Below are positions 47,801 to 62,570 of a stretch of 64,000 bases of DNA, piece by piece. The DNA is from Atherix ibis (taxonomy: Eukaryota; Arthropoda; Insecta; Diptera; Athericidae). The notes below the pieces were generated by a model. The model was given only the letters and a program-made list of their open reading frames with translations, did not search any database and was not told the DNA's origin. The DNA is taken from assembly GCA_958298945.1 (NCBI GenBank), contig CATQJD010000001.1, positions 2,683,142-2,747,141 of the forward strand, written 5' to 3'. How positions within the stretch are numbered: the first letter of the stretch is position 1; each line of letters begins with the position of its first letter. The translations under genes were made by a program, and so were the position numbers.

Positions 47801-50800
47801 ATATCCGCCGCCGACATGACATTATAGTTAAATTTGTTTATAAGAAACTTAGATGTTAACACCTGTTCTGAAGTTATTAAATATAATGCTTGGTATTACT
47901 GCCGAACACTATCTTTCTGATGATACATCACTATTCGGGAACGCCACCAATTATAAATTGATGATAGATGACCAATTATCAATTGATGACACTGCTCTTA
48001 TAGCAAATATGCTAATATATCATCGTTCTATTTTATTGTACACATATATACGCATGTATGAACAAAAATCGATCCACAATAGTAATACTTAAAATCTGCG
48101 TTTAATTGAATATTCTATTTACTTTAGTATTTAACAAATTAATCTAAAAAGAATTCCGAAAGTTTAAATTAGATAGTAAGTTATGCAGTTCTTGAAGAAA
48201 AATAATAAAAATATAATTAATATTTTTTTAATTATAAACGTATTTGCTGTTATTTGTATTGTTTAAAAAAAGTAAAATACCGAACGTATACTAGACGTAC
48301 ATAGAAATTTAAAGAATAAATTTATTTTACGAAGTGAATTTTCGTATTTAATTTCTAGATGACAATTTATTTAGAACAGAACAAATGTGTATGAATATAT
48401 TTGAAGAAGAACATTTTCTTCCAGTAAATAGTTACAATGATAATGCTTCCCTACTATAGAACTCAATAATAAATTTAATAAATAGAAGAATAAAGTATGT
48501 GATCAAAGTAATGAAACTATACGTAAGAAGCCGACAATCAGAATAAATGATTTGTTCGAAATAGTTAAAAGATAATTTTATTGAATTTCTTAAAGAAAAT
48601 CCAATTCTAATAGTTTCTTAGAAATTGTTTTCATAAATTGAAAAAAATAGTTTTGTCACCAATAAATGGCGCAAATATTTCGACTTCTTAGTAAATAAAG
48701 GTGTTTTCATCCATGTGTTCTCAACATATTTGATATATTATTATACATTAACAAATATGAATCTTAGCTCTATGATTTAAAATATGTCCAAAAAGGATAA
48801 CTGGTAAAAAAAACTCTAATTTTCCTTCACTTTTATTGATACTGGTAACTTTTTAATGGATATTTTCGTCTTCATTTCGCCGTTGGCCATTAAAAATAAT
48901 ACCGGTCACTTTAATGAATAATGGTGATTTCAATGAACACTGGTCACTATGTGGACACAAGTTAATTTTTAATGAATATTGTTGCTCTCGTTGTGGCATT
49001 GGTCACTTCCATAGTGGACGTGGTTTGCATTCAATGCATCTTAGTCACTTCTGTAGTCAACATTAGTATTTAATACCACATTCACTCGACTAAGCTAGTC
49101 AACCGTACAATTGTCTAGAAACAAATGTTCTTTGATATAATATTGACTTGTTTAGGATATCCCATCTACCAATTTTTTTTTAGGCATAAAATAATTAAAT
49201 ACGATTCTTGAGTTCTTATACAACCAATTCCTAATAAATTAGCAGCAGTAACCGCTTTAATTATATCAATTGGAATATTTATAATTTCATCATTTCCATA
49301 TGCATGTGTATGCAATATGTGCCAAATGAAGTGCAAACTATAAGATACGAGATTCTATCTATTAAATTGTATAATGCTAAACATCAAAATATGTACAAAA
49401 TTAAGGCGCCCTGGGAGTCCTTGTAATAGGTTCTGTATAACCTTGATGCAATAAACATTATAATACCATATGTATGTGTATATCCAGAAAACTATTGGAA
49501 CGTTGGCTAGCATAGACGTATCAATGTGGGCTATATGGAATATAAATAAGTACAATTACATATGTAGTATTTGAATAAAATATAATAAATTACCTTTCAG
49601 AGTTAAAATAAAATTTCTATGATATAAATGCCAAACATGCCTATTCTTCGAAATTGAATTGTAAACATTTCTCATAAAAAAATTTCTTTCAGCGGCTGTT
49701 AATTTGAACATCAAACTAATATGGGATAAAGCGATTGTTATCTGTAACGTAACAGCCGACATAATATTAATTGTAATCAGAATAAAATAATATGATTTAG
49801 GAAAAGGAATGAGTTTGACAAAATCGAATTAATGTCTACGTATTTATTACTTGGAAATGTTTATTATATTATTACTTGGAAATGTTTTTAATAAAAATTG
49901 ATATAGCATTTGTGTGAAGGCTCTTGCAATTTGTTATTTCTTTAACTTTGATGTAATATCTTATTTTTTAATTAGTGCAAGATGTCAATTCTTGATGAAT
50001 TAATGCAAAATATTATTCAACTTCGAACAAATCATAAAAAGCTTAGTAAAAATATGAAATACACATAATGGAATTGTAAAGGAGGAAGAATTGAATCACG
50101 CAGCCTTTATGCATATTTAAGAAATAATATAAAACGCTAAAGATTATAATTGTTTATTTTAATATAGTTCACATGAAAAGAGATTTTTAGGAACTTAGAC
50201 GCTGTTCTACTTACAAATTGATAATCAATTATTTCAATTGTATTTATTTTAAATCCGGTACAGGTCACGTATATTCCGCTGAGCTTCATTTTTTATTATT
50301 GGAAATCAACTATTTGTCTTCCCGTAAAATATATCCGCCGCCGACATGACATTATAGTTAAATTTGTTTATAAGAAACTTAGATGTTAACACCTGTTCTG
50401 AAGTTATTAAATATAATGCTTGGTATTACTGCCGAACACTATCTTTCTGATGATACATCACTATTCGGGAACGCCACCAATTATAAATTGATGATAGATG
50501 ACCAATTATCAATTGATGACACTGCTCTTATAGCAAATATGCTAATATATCATCGTTCTATTTTATTGTACACATATATACGCATGTATGAACAAAAATC
50601 GATCCACAATAGTAATACTTAAAATCTGCGTTTAATTGAATATTCTATTTACTTTAGTATTTAACAAATTAATCTAAAAAGAATTCCGAAAGTTTAAATT
50701 AGATAGTAAGTTATGCAGTTCTTGAAGAAAAATAATAAAAATATAATTAATATTTTTTTAATTATAAACGTATTTGCTGTTATTTGTATTGTTTAAAAAA

Positions 50801-53800
50801 AGTAAAATACCGAACGTATACTAGACGTACATAGAAATTTAAAGAATAAATTTATTTTACGAAGTGAATTTTCGTATTTAATTTCTAGATGATAATTTAT
50901 TTAGAACAGAACAAATGTGTATGAATATATTTGAAGAAGAACATTTTCTTCCAGTAAATAGTTACAATGATAATGCTTCCCTACTATAGAACTCAATAAT
51001 AAATTTAATAAATAGAAGAATAAAGTAAGTGATCAAAGTAATGAAACTATACGTAAGAGGCCGACAATCAGAATAAATGATTTGTTCGAAATAGTTAAAA
51101 GATAATTTTATTGAATTTCTTAAAGAAAATCCAATTCTAATAGTTTCTTAGAAATTGTTTTCATAAATTGAAAAAAATAGTTTTGTCACCAATAAATGGC
51201 GCAAATATTTCGACTTCTTAGTAAATAAAGGTGTTTTCATCCATGTGTTCTCAACATATTTGATATATTATTATACATTAACAAATATGAATCTTAGCTC
51301 TATGATTTAAAATATGTCCAAAAAGGATAACTGGTAAAAAAAACTCTAATTTTCCTTCACTTTTATTGATACTGGTAACTTTTTAATGGATATTTTCGTC
51401 TTCATTTCGCCGTTGGCCATTAAAAATAATACCGGTCACTTTAATGAATAATGGTGATTTCAATGAACACTGGTCACTATGTGGACACAAGTTAATTTTT
51501 AATGAATATTGTTGCTCTCGTTGTGGCATTGGTCACTTCCATAGTGGACGTGGTTTGCATTCAATGCATCTTAGTCACTTCTGTAGTCAACATTAGTATT
51601 TAATACCACATTCACTCGACTAAGCTAGTCAACCGTACAATTGTCTAGAAACAAATGTTCTTTGATATAATATTGACTTGTTTAGGATATCCCATCTACC
51701 AATTTTTTTTTAGGCATAAAATAATTAAATACGATTCTTGAGTTCTTATACAACCAATTCCTAATAAATTAGCAGCAGTAACCGCTTTAATTATATCAAT
51801 TGGAATATTTATAATTTCATCATTTCCATATGCATGTGTATGCAATATGTGCCAAATGAAGTGCAAACTATAAGATACGAGATTCTATCTATTAAATTGT
51901 ATAATGCTAAACATCAAAATATGTACAAAATTAAGGCGCCCTGGGAGTCCTTGTAATAGGTTCTGTATAACCTTGATGCAATAAACATTATAATACCATA
52001 TGTATGTGTATATCCAGAAAACTATTGGAACGTTGGCTAGCATAGACGTATCAATGTGGGCTATATGGAATATAAATAAGTACAATTACATATGTAGTAT
52101 TTGAATAAAATATAATAAATTACCTTTCAGAGTTAAAATAAAATTTCTATGATATAAATGCCAAACATGCCTATTCTTCGAAATTGAATTGTAAACATTT
52201 CTCATAAAAAAATTTCTTTCAGCGGCTGTTAATTTGAACATCAAACTAATATGGGATGAAGCGATTGTTATCTGTAACGTAACAGCCGACATAATATTAA
52301 TTGTAATCAGAATAAAATAATATGATTTAGGAAAAGGAATGAGTTTGACAAAATCGAATTAATGTCTACGTATTTATTACTTGGAAATGTTTATTATATT
52401 ATTACTTGGAAATGTTTTTAATAAAAATTGATATAGTATTTGTGTGAAGGCTCTTGCAATTTGTTATTTCTTTAACTTTGATGTAATATCTTATTTTTTA
52501 ATTAGTGCAAGATGTCAATTCTTGATGAATTAATGCAAAATATTATTCAACTTCGAACAAATCATAAAAAGCTTAGTAAAAATATGAAATACACATAATG
52601 GAATTGTAAAGGAGGAAGAATTGAATCACGCAGCCTTTATGCATATTTAAGAAATAATATAAAACGCTAAAGATTATAATTGTTTATTTTAATATAGTTC
52701 ACATGAAAAGAGATTTTTAGGAACTTAGACGCTGTTCTACTTACAAATTGATAATCAATTATTTCAATTGTATTTATTTTAAATCCGGTACAGGTCACGT
52801 ATATTCCGCTGAGCTTCATTTTTTATTATTGGAAATCAACTATTTGTCTTCCCGTAAAATATATCCGCCGCCGACATGACATTATAGTTAAATTTGTTTA
52901 TAAGAAACTTAGATGTTAACACCTGTTCTGAAGTTATTAAATATAATGCTTGGTATTACTGCCGAACACTATCTTTCTGATGATACATCACTATTCGGGA
53001 ACGCCACCAATTATCAATTGATGATAGATGACCAATTATCAATTGATGACACTGCTCTTATAGCAAATATGCTAATATATCATCGTTCTATTTTATTGTA
53101 CACATATATACGCATGTATGAACAAAAATCGATCCACAATAGTAATACTTAAAATCTGCGTTTAATTGAATATTCTATTTACTTTAGTATTTAACAAATT
53201 AATCTAAAAAGAATTCCGAAAGTTTAAATTAGATAGTAAGTTATGCAGTTCTTGAAGAAAAATAATAAAAATATAATTAATATTTTTTTAATTATAAACG
53301 TATTTGCTGTTATTTGTATTGTTTAAAAAAAGTAAAATACCGAACGTATACTAGACGTACATAGAAATTTAAAGAATAAATTTATTTTACGAAGTGAATT
53401 TTCGTATTTAATTTCTAGATGACAATTTATTTAGAACAGAACAAATGTGTATGAATATATTTGAAGAAAAACATTTTCTTCCAGTAAATAGTTACAATGA
53501 TAATGCTTCCCTACTATAGAACTCAATAATAAATTTAATAAATAGAAAAATAAAGTAAGTGATCAAAGTAATGAAACTATACGTAAGAGGCCGACAATCA
53601 GAATAAATGATTTGTTCGAAATAGTTAAAAGATAATTTTATTGAATTTCTTAAAGAAAATCCAATTCTAATAGTTTCTTAGAAATTGTTTTCATAAATTG
53701 AAAAAAATAGTTTTGTCACCAATAAATGGCGCAAATATTTCGACTTCTTAGTAAATAAAGGTGTTTTCATCTTTGTGTTCTCAACATATTTGATATATTA

Positions 53801-55915
53801 TTATACATTAACAAATATGAATCTTAGCTCTATGATTTAAAATATGTCCAAAAATGATAACTGGTAAAAAAGCTCTAATTTTCCTTCACTTTTATTGATA
53901 CTGGTAACTTTTTAATGGAAATTTTCGTCTTCATTTCGCCGTTGGCCATTAAAAATAATACCGGTCACCTTAATGAATAATGGTGATTTCAATGAACACT
54001 GGTCACTATGTGGACACAAGTTAATTTTTAATGAATATTGTTGCTCTCGTTGTGGCATTGGTCACTTCCATAGTGGACGTGGTTTGCATTTCATGCATCT
54101 TAGTCACTTCTGTAGTCAACATTAGTATTTAATACCACATTGACTCGACTAAGCTAGTCAACCGTACAATTGTCTAGAAACAAATGTTCTTTGATATAAT
54201 ATTGACTTGTTTAGGATATCCCATCTACCAATTTTTTTTTAGGCATAAAATAATTAAATACGATTCTTGAGTTCTTATACAACCAATTCCTAATAAATTA
54301 GCAGCAGTAACCGCTTTAATTATATCAATTGGAATATTTATAATTTCATCATTTCCATATGCATGTGTATGCAATATGTGCCAAATGAAGTGCAAACTAT
54401 AAGATACGAGATTCTATCTATTAAATTGTATAATGCTAAACATCAAAATATGTACAAAATTAAGGCGCCCTGGGAGTCCTTGTAATAGGTTCTGTATAAC
54501 CTTGAGGCAATAAACATTATAATACCATATGTATGTGTATATCCAGAAAACTATTGGAACGTTGGCTAGCATAGACGTATCAATGTGGGCTATATGGAAT
54601 ATAAATAAGTACAATTACATATGTAGTATTTGAATAAAATATAATAAATTACCTTTCAGAGTTAAAATAAAATTTCTATGATATAAATGCCAAACATGCC
54701 TATTCTTCGAAATTGAATTGTAAACATTTCTCATAAAAAAATTTCTTTCAGCGGCTGTTAATTTGAACATCAAACTAGTATGGGATAAAGCGATTGTTAT
54801 CTTTAACGTAATAGCCGACATAATATTAATTGTAATCAGAATAAAATAATATGATTTAGGAAAAGGAATGAGTTTGACAAAATCGAATTAATGTCTACGT
54901 ATTTATTACTTGGAAATGTTTATTATATTATTACTTGGAAATGTTTTTAATAAAAATTGATATAGTATTTGTGTGAAGGCTCTTGCAATTTGTTATTTCT
55001 TTAACTTTGATGTAATATCTTATTTTTTAATTAGTGCAAGATGTCAATTCTTGATGAATTAATGCAAAATATTATTCAACTTCGAACAAATCATAAAAAG
55101 CTTAGTAAAAATATGAAATACACATAATGGAATTGTAAAGGAGGAAGAATTGAATCACGCAGCCTTTATGCATATTTAAGAAATAATATAAAACGCTAAA
55201 GATTATAATTGTTTATTTTAATATAGTTCACATGAAAAGAGATTTTTAGGAACTTAGACGCTGTTCTACTTACAAATTGATAATCAATTATTTCAATTGT
55301 ATTTATTTTAAATCCGGTACAGGTCACGTATATTCCGCTGAGCTTCATTTTTTATTATTGGAAATCAACTATTTGTCTTCCCGTAAAATATATCCGCCGC
55401 CGACATGACATTATAGTTAAATTTGTTTATAAGAAACTTAGATGTTAACACCTGTTCTGAAGTTATTAAATATAATGCTTGGTATTACTGCCGAACACTA
55501 TCTTTCTGATGATACATCACTATTCGGGAACGCCACCAATTATCAATTGATGATAGATGACCAATTATCAATTGATGACACTGCTCTTATAGCAAATATG
55601 CTAATATATCATCGTTCTATTTTATTGTACACATATATACGCATGTATGAACAAAAATCGATCCACAATAGTAATACTTAAAATCTGCGTTTAATTGAAT
55701 ATTCTATTTACTTTAGTATTTAACAAATTAATCTAAAAAGAATTCCGAAAGTTTAAATTAGATAGTAAGTTATGCAGTTCTTGAAGAAAAATAATAAAAA
55801 TATAATTAATATTTTTTTAATTATAAACGTATTTGCTGTTATTTGTATTGTTTAAAATAAGTAAAATACCATAGGTATACTAGACGCACATAGAAATTTA
55901 AAGAATAAATATTTA

Positions 55916-56645
55916 TTTACATTATTTAGCTTCGTATCGAAATCACGGTGTAATTTATTAAAAACTCTGATTTGAACATGTTATTTTCAGAATTGGGCGC
56001 TGCGACATATTTTTTAGTTTTTTGTTTACGGGTGGACATGTTTCTATCTGCGAAATACCCAAAGAAGTCAATGAAATGCACAATTCTAAAAAAGATTGTG
56101 GAGTGGGTTTTCCTTGAATATTTGGTATGAGTGTGATTACAAGCTTGAGATCCAATTATAACCAAATTTTGCGTAATTTAAAAAAACTAAATGAAGTTTC
56201 TTCTTTTTCAGTGGTAAATTATTGATCTGTAGAGCGATGTGTTTCAACTTGAGTAGTACTCCTGATGGATGCAGAAGATAAGTTAATTTGTTTATACTAA
56301 CATAACAAATTGATTAATTTCAGAATTTTTCGGCTTTTTCATCACAAATTCACACTGCTAGAGACAATCTGGGCAAAAGCTTACATAATGCACTCATCGT
56401 AACAATTAACAATTCGCCTGTTTCCGTAAATATTTTTGAAAATATTACTCTTTCAAGTATTTAGCCTCAAGAGCAACGACGACTGCGAATTGACGACATA
56501 ATGTAAGCGATTAATGACATATGCATATGCTAAAATCTGCATAGTGCATCTCTTAAATTTCTGCCTAAACTCAACGATTTCAGTTGATATCCGTGGATTT
56601 TTTTAAATATTTTTCATTGCAAAATAGTACCATAATATCAGCTGG
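55916..56645. repeat. A and left half of B, chimeric with the diverged B
   Basis: A starts abruptly at ATTTATTTACATTATTTAGC (about 220 bp of C and A missing beside 55,915). A and B then match the 9.7-10.4-kb copy closely, including an empty non-LTR target (56,199-56,213). Within ACATCGGCTTTGATGAAAGC (56,646-56,665) identity switches to the diverged B of 29,967 onward. Confidence 0.88.
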
Positions 56646-57153
56646 ACATCGGCTTTGATGAAAGCAGTATTTTGGATAAAGTTGCTATGCAAATTTGAGT
56701 GTTGCATTAGCATTAATCGCTTCTGGAAATGTTCCATCCAATTATACGGCAATTTGTTGAAAAATCATTTTGGTTATATTTTTAGCTAAAACGGTTTTTA
56801 AGCAAGTAGGATAGGTAAGGTTAAAAAAATGGTGCGTTGGAAGGGTTGGAGGAAGAAGGGGTAAATATCTGCGAAGAGTGATGCTTGTTGATATTTGCGG
56901 ACGCCTGAAGGGGCGGGGGCGGATTTGTTACGATGAGGTAGCGCGGTTATGCAAGCTTAGCCCAATATGATTGTCTCGTCTATATGATGGCTTAATAATA
57001 AGGGTCAATAGGAAAAGGCAGCGTCCGAATGGTGATCGAAAAGGTGAGCAATTAATATAAAATTTTGATGAATGGTGGTTTTGTATTAAGCTATGCAAGT
57101 AGTTGTGTGGTTAGCAATAATTAATTAATAGTGGTTGATCATTTGCATCTGAC

Positions 57154-57279
57154 TGGACAGTGGTTATTGGGTCAATTTAATCGGACAGTGGTCATTGGGT
57201 CAATTTTTAGTCGGACAGTGGTCACTGGATCAATTTTAATCGGACAGTGGTCATTGGGTCAATTTTAATCGGACAGTGG
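57154..57279. repeat. Minisatellite, five-unit allele
   Basis: GGACAGTGG occurs five times here against four at 30,476-30,572. The extra unit (28 bp) accounts for the change in offset between the duplicates. Confidence 0.85.
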
Positions 57280-60200
57280 TAGACCATTTTAAAGGTAAGT
57301 GGTGCCTATGCCTATGATCACATTTTAGTGATGTCGTTCGTCATATGATTGGTTGATGGTGGAACTTGATTGATAGGAAGCAATGTAGTATGTTTTCACA
57401 TAGGTTCGTCCAAATTATCCCGATCAAAACTAATTTACTTATGCTTGCTTTACGATTTATTAAATTTTCTCTATTTTACAATTCGATTATAACTGACAGC
57501 GTAATAAAACTACGGAATTGCATGAGATGTTCATGTGTACTTTTCGTTTATTGCAATCATATTTATAGCCTTTGTTTAATATAAATAAATACAATTACAT
57601 ATACGAGTATAGTGTTTGAAGTACATATATAAAAAAATAATAAACTGAATTTTCTTTAGAGTTGAAGTAAAATTTCTATTCTATAAATGGAAGAATTTCT
57701 ATTCTTTTAAATTGAATTATAAACATTTCTCATAAAGAAAGGCGATCGTTGTTGTAAAAAAAATATGTTTAATAAAAATTCAGTTTTAATTTCTTTCAGC
57801 GTTTGTTGATTTGAACACCAAACTAATATGGATAATGCGATTGTTATCTTTAACGTAACAGTCGACAGTATATTAGTCGTAATCAGATCAAAATAAAATG
57901 ATTTAAGAAAAGAATGAATTTGACAAAATCGAATTAATGTCTACGGATTTTTTACCTGAAAATGTAATTGAATAAAATTTTGTTGCTGTTGCCGATAAAA
58001 AATAAAATTTAATTTTCTTTCTGAACTATGGAAGATTGAGTTATGGGAAAGGCAATTTAGTATCCTCGCACTTTATCTCCGGGTTGGTAAGTTCGAATAG
58101 AGAATGGATTTTTCATTAAAGAAATGATCTATACGTCGGTTCTTAGTTTTAATATAACGGATAAAACGTAAAATACGAAATGTTTAGTTTCATTGCTACG
58201 GCAATGTGAAATTACCTAAAAAGCGAAAGATGACTAATTAAACGAACAAAAACTTTTGTGGATTATAATTAACAATTTGAGAAGCATATAATTTTTCCAT
58301 TAACAATCGGGTAATGGGCGAAATTTAGTGAGAACAGCCACAGTCTCTTAGACCAGTTGTTTTAACCAATTTTTTGTTTCTTACGAGATTTAGTCTCGAA
58401 TAAAGTAAACAAAAATTGCATTGTTCAGTTTATAATAAACATAATAATAACATGAAGACGAAAAAGATATTTTGAAAATCTAGATTGATGCATATTGTTT
58501 TTTAAGTGTAATAAAATCGGTGAAGTTATTTGATTAAGTGAAACAGTACAGTTATTTGGTTGTTTGTGTTTTCATTTCGATAATAAATCTTAGTTCAAAA
58601 TTTATAAATTATTAATGTTTCAAAAGAATTGCGTAATTTTCTAATTATTGAACCATTAATAATTATTTGTGTGAATTTCACGAAACGAATATTTTGCTAT
58701 AGTTTGAAAGTTTAGTGCTTTCAAAACCATTATACGAGTAAATTAAAAAATATCCCAAAAATGTAAATTTGATAATTATGGTTTTCTTTTATTATAAATT
58801 GTTTGCTTTTCAAAAGCAATGTTAAGAGTGGGTCATACGGATATTTAGCTTCGTATCGAAATCACGGCGTAATTTATTAAAAACTCTAATTTCAACATTT
58901 TATTTCAGAAATGGATGCTACGGCATGTTTTTTAGTTGTTTGTTTACGTCTGGGACAAGTTTGCTAAAAACAAAAGTACCGATAAATTTTTAGAGATATA
59001 TCGTAAAATACCAAAAAATTAAATGGACAGTTCTTAAATAGATTTGAGTGGATTTTGCTTGAATATTTAGTATGTCAGTGTGATTATAATCTGATCTGAT
59101 AAGTTTGAGTTGGTTGCTTGAGATTAATTATAACTAAATTTTGCGTAATTTAAAATCACTAAATAAAGTTTCTTCTTTTTCAGTGGTAAATTATTGATCT
59201 GTAGAGCGATTGTGTTTCAACTTGAGTAGTACTCTTGGGGGATGCAGAAGATATAAGTTGATTTGTTTTCTACTAACTTAACAAATTGATTACTTTCAGA
59301 AATTTTCGGCTTTTCGATCACGAATTCACACTGCCAGAGACAATCAGGGCAAAAGCTTGCATAACGTGCGCTCATCGTAACAATCCGCCTTTTTCAGTAA
59401 ATATCTTAAAACATTAATCTTTCAGGTATTTGTCCTCTTACGGCGTAAGAGCGACGACGACGACTTCGAATTTAAGCGATTAATGGCATATGCATATGCT
59501 AAAATCTGCATAGTGCTTCTCTTAAATATCTACCTAATCTCAACGATTTCAGTTGATAACCGTGGAATTTTTGTAATGTTTTTCATTGCAAAATAGTACC
59601 AAAATATCAGCTGGACATCGGCTTTGATGAAAGCAGTATTTTGGATAAAGTTGCTATGCAAATTTGAGTGCCGCATTAGCATTAATTGCTTCTGAAAATG
59701 TTCCATCCAATTGCATGCTAATTTGTAGAAAGATCTTTTTGGTTATTTTTTTAACTAAAAAGGTTTTTAATCAAGTTGGTGTCGTAGGATCGAACGTTTT
59801 CTTGGTTAGGTTAAAAAAATTGGAAGAGTGCGCGGGGAGGGGGCAAATATCTGCGAAGAGTGTGTTTGTGGATATTTGCGGGGACGGGGGGGATTTGTTA
59901 CGATGAAGTGCGCGGTTATGCAAGCTTAGCCCAATATGATTGTCTCGTCTATATGATGACTTCATATTAAAATCAAAAGGAAAAAGCGGTGATCGAGAAG
60001 GTGAGCAATTAATATATAATTTTGAATGAATGGTGGTTTGTATTGAGGTTTGCATGTGGTTGTGTGATTAGCAGTAATTAATAGTGGTTCACCTACATCT
60101 GACTGGATAATGGGTCAATGGGTCATTGGGTATAGTTTAGTAGGTCAGTGGTTATTGGGCCAATTTTAGTAGGTCAGCGGTCATGGGGCCAATTTTCTGT

Positions 60201-62368
60201 TGGACAGGGGTTAGTGGGTCAATTTAGAGTTGGACAGTGTTCATTTGCTATAATATTACGAAATTGCATTAGATTTCTTGGATACGTTTCGTATATTGCA
60301 ATCATAGTTACAGTCTTCGGAATATAAATGTTAGTATTTAAAGAAAATATATAAGAAATTACATTTTATTTTAAATTGAATTGTAAACATTACTGATAAA
60401 TGGGAAACATGCTTACAAAGAAAAGATGTTAAAAAAAAATTAAATTGGAATTTCTTCAGCCTTTGTTAATTCGAATATCAAACTGATATGGGACACGAAT
60501 CGGTATGTATTTAAACTCATTATATAATAATTTTATAATAATTTTATTTAAAATTAAAGTGACTTAATGATTTATGCACAATATAATTATAGATCGATTT
60601 TGAATCGATTCGGTATCGGTATGTATTTAAACTCATTATATAATAATTTTATTTAAAATTAAAGTGACTTAATGATTTATGCACAATATAATTATAGATC
60701 GATTTTGAATTTTTTGGATAAGATTATAGACGCGATCTGTAAATAATATTATTACCAATATATCCGTATTGATTTTTTATCAATACAGTTTGTAGAAGTC
60801 TAAATTATATTAGCATTTAGTTTCTTGCACTTCTAGCCACACTAACTAGTAGTAAATAACAATTGTTTACATTAATTAATAAATGGATTATTAAACAAAT
60901 TTCAGAAAACTGCAAAACCCTCATTTCAACGGAAATAACATTTGCCAACAGTTACCACCTTACCAGTTTTTAATTTCAATTTTAGTTTTAGTTCTATTAT
61001 TAATTAATTCAGTGTCATATAATTTAGGTTTAATTGTTTGTAAAGTAGAAAAAAAGCTTTGTATATATTTTCGATACGAAAACTTCATCACTTCCCCTTC
61101 TCATCCTATTATTATTTTCACTTAAGTTGATATAAAGAAATAAATTTACTCGTCGATTGTAGTTGCCATTATTGAGTAACACAATTCCTTAAATACTTAT
61201 TAGAAACTTGAACAAATACATCGTTTTCTTCTCTTCTCTTAACCAATATGTACTTATTTGAAGCTTTAAGTTTAGTTTTAAGTATAGAAGTGCAATTCTA
61301 TATAAATTGCTTACATAGGAAACAGCATCCAACATACCGACGGCATTTTTTTATCAATTTTATTAGAATAAAATTAAAATGATTTTTTGGGATTATGGAA
61401 AATTTTTATGTGTGTATAACGAACCAATCAAGGTACTGTTTAACATGTTATAAAAGTATTATAGACGACGGTTTTTTAATGATAATTTTGTTCGAGTAAA
61501 TTTTAATCTTTCTATTCGTGGATTAATGAGATGTATTATACAGTCGGGAATGTAACTTAATTATTTATTTGAAAATTGCCTTCTTATTTTTTAGTGGGCA
61601 AAAGACCAATCAAACATGCGCATTTATTAATGGTTCCAAATCCTTACGGTTTTATATTCAAATGCATATGATTTATATTGTACTGAAAATAATTATCCTG
61701 AAACTTGAAATTTACGTTCACTTTGCCTTTGTAGATACAATTTTATCTGTATTATTTGTTTTGATTTTGTTTTCTCTTCATTCGAGCTCGAAATTTATAT
61801 TGTTTATAGATAATTGATACTTTGCTCGAACACGATGTTATTGTATTGTTTTTAATTGAATAAAACGCAACCCCAATTAATTTTTCGTGTGAAATTATAG
61901 TATTTTTTTTAAAAAGTTACTAATTTTGCGGGTTTTTCTTTGCTCTGGTTGTAATTTGATTATTGTGTGAACCTAAATTAAGAAAAGAAGAAATTTATAT
62001 ATTCCTCGAAGAGATAAGTATATTTATTATACAAAAAGTAATAAACACATTTGTATTCAAATTAATTTTTTATTACCAAATAATACACGGATATTTGAGT
62101 ATCATATATGAATATAGAAACCTCTAATATTAAAATGCCTTTTGCTGCATATCAGTTATTTTTCTTTATTTTACAAATATGAAAACCATGAAATAATACC
62201 AATATAAAATTCATTTATTTTTTCTAAAATACTATTTTTTACTTACATTTATTAACAGTTAGTATTTGGACTTCGTTTAAATTAAACGCTGGAGAGTCCT
62301 TACCAACGAATTCATATTCCAAATAAATCGTTTGTATCAGAACTAGTTGAATATATCCGTTTTTAGAT

Positions 62369-62424
62369 AAAGTATATCGTTCAACATCTTTATTAGTAAA
62401 TAAAGATGTTGAACGATATACTTT
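62369..62424. other. Perfect 26-bp-arm hairpin (duplicate copy)
   Basis: 62,369-62,394 and 62,399-62,424 are exact inverse complements with the 4-nt loop AGTA. The first copy at 35,662-35,717 has one mismatch (C in place of T). The surrounding 88-codon minus-strand frame (62,239-62,505) is the same. Confidence 0.8.
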
Positions 62425-62570
62425 TATTGCGATGCTTATAACTTTGTTATTATTTTGACATGATTCCGATAATAATTTCGCCGAAAATTTAGTAACAATC
62501 ATCAATCATATTGAATATTATTATAATATGTGTAGCTAGCTTTCTTTCTATTTAAGTATTTAATATTCCT

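Larger units (their letters stand above)
39759..55915. repeat. Tandem array of a 2.53-kb unit: six full copies and one partial
   Basis: Units start at 39,759, 42,292, 44,823, 47,354, 49,884, 52,414 and 54,943; periods are 2,533, 2,531, 2,531, 2,530, 2,530 and 2,529 bp. Each has a G segment (~375 bp, only here), the last part of B, C, and H. H carries a ~170-bp insertion not found in the 8.3-kb H. The partial seventh unit changes near 55,855 to the dispersed type of C (CCATAGGTATAC) and is cut at 55,915. Frames repeated in every unit (for example 40,258-40,497 plus; 41,763-41,963 and 41,964-42,170 minus) do not stay open in the dispersed C and H copies and are not called as genes. Confidence 0.95.
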
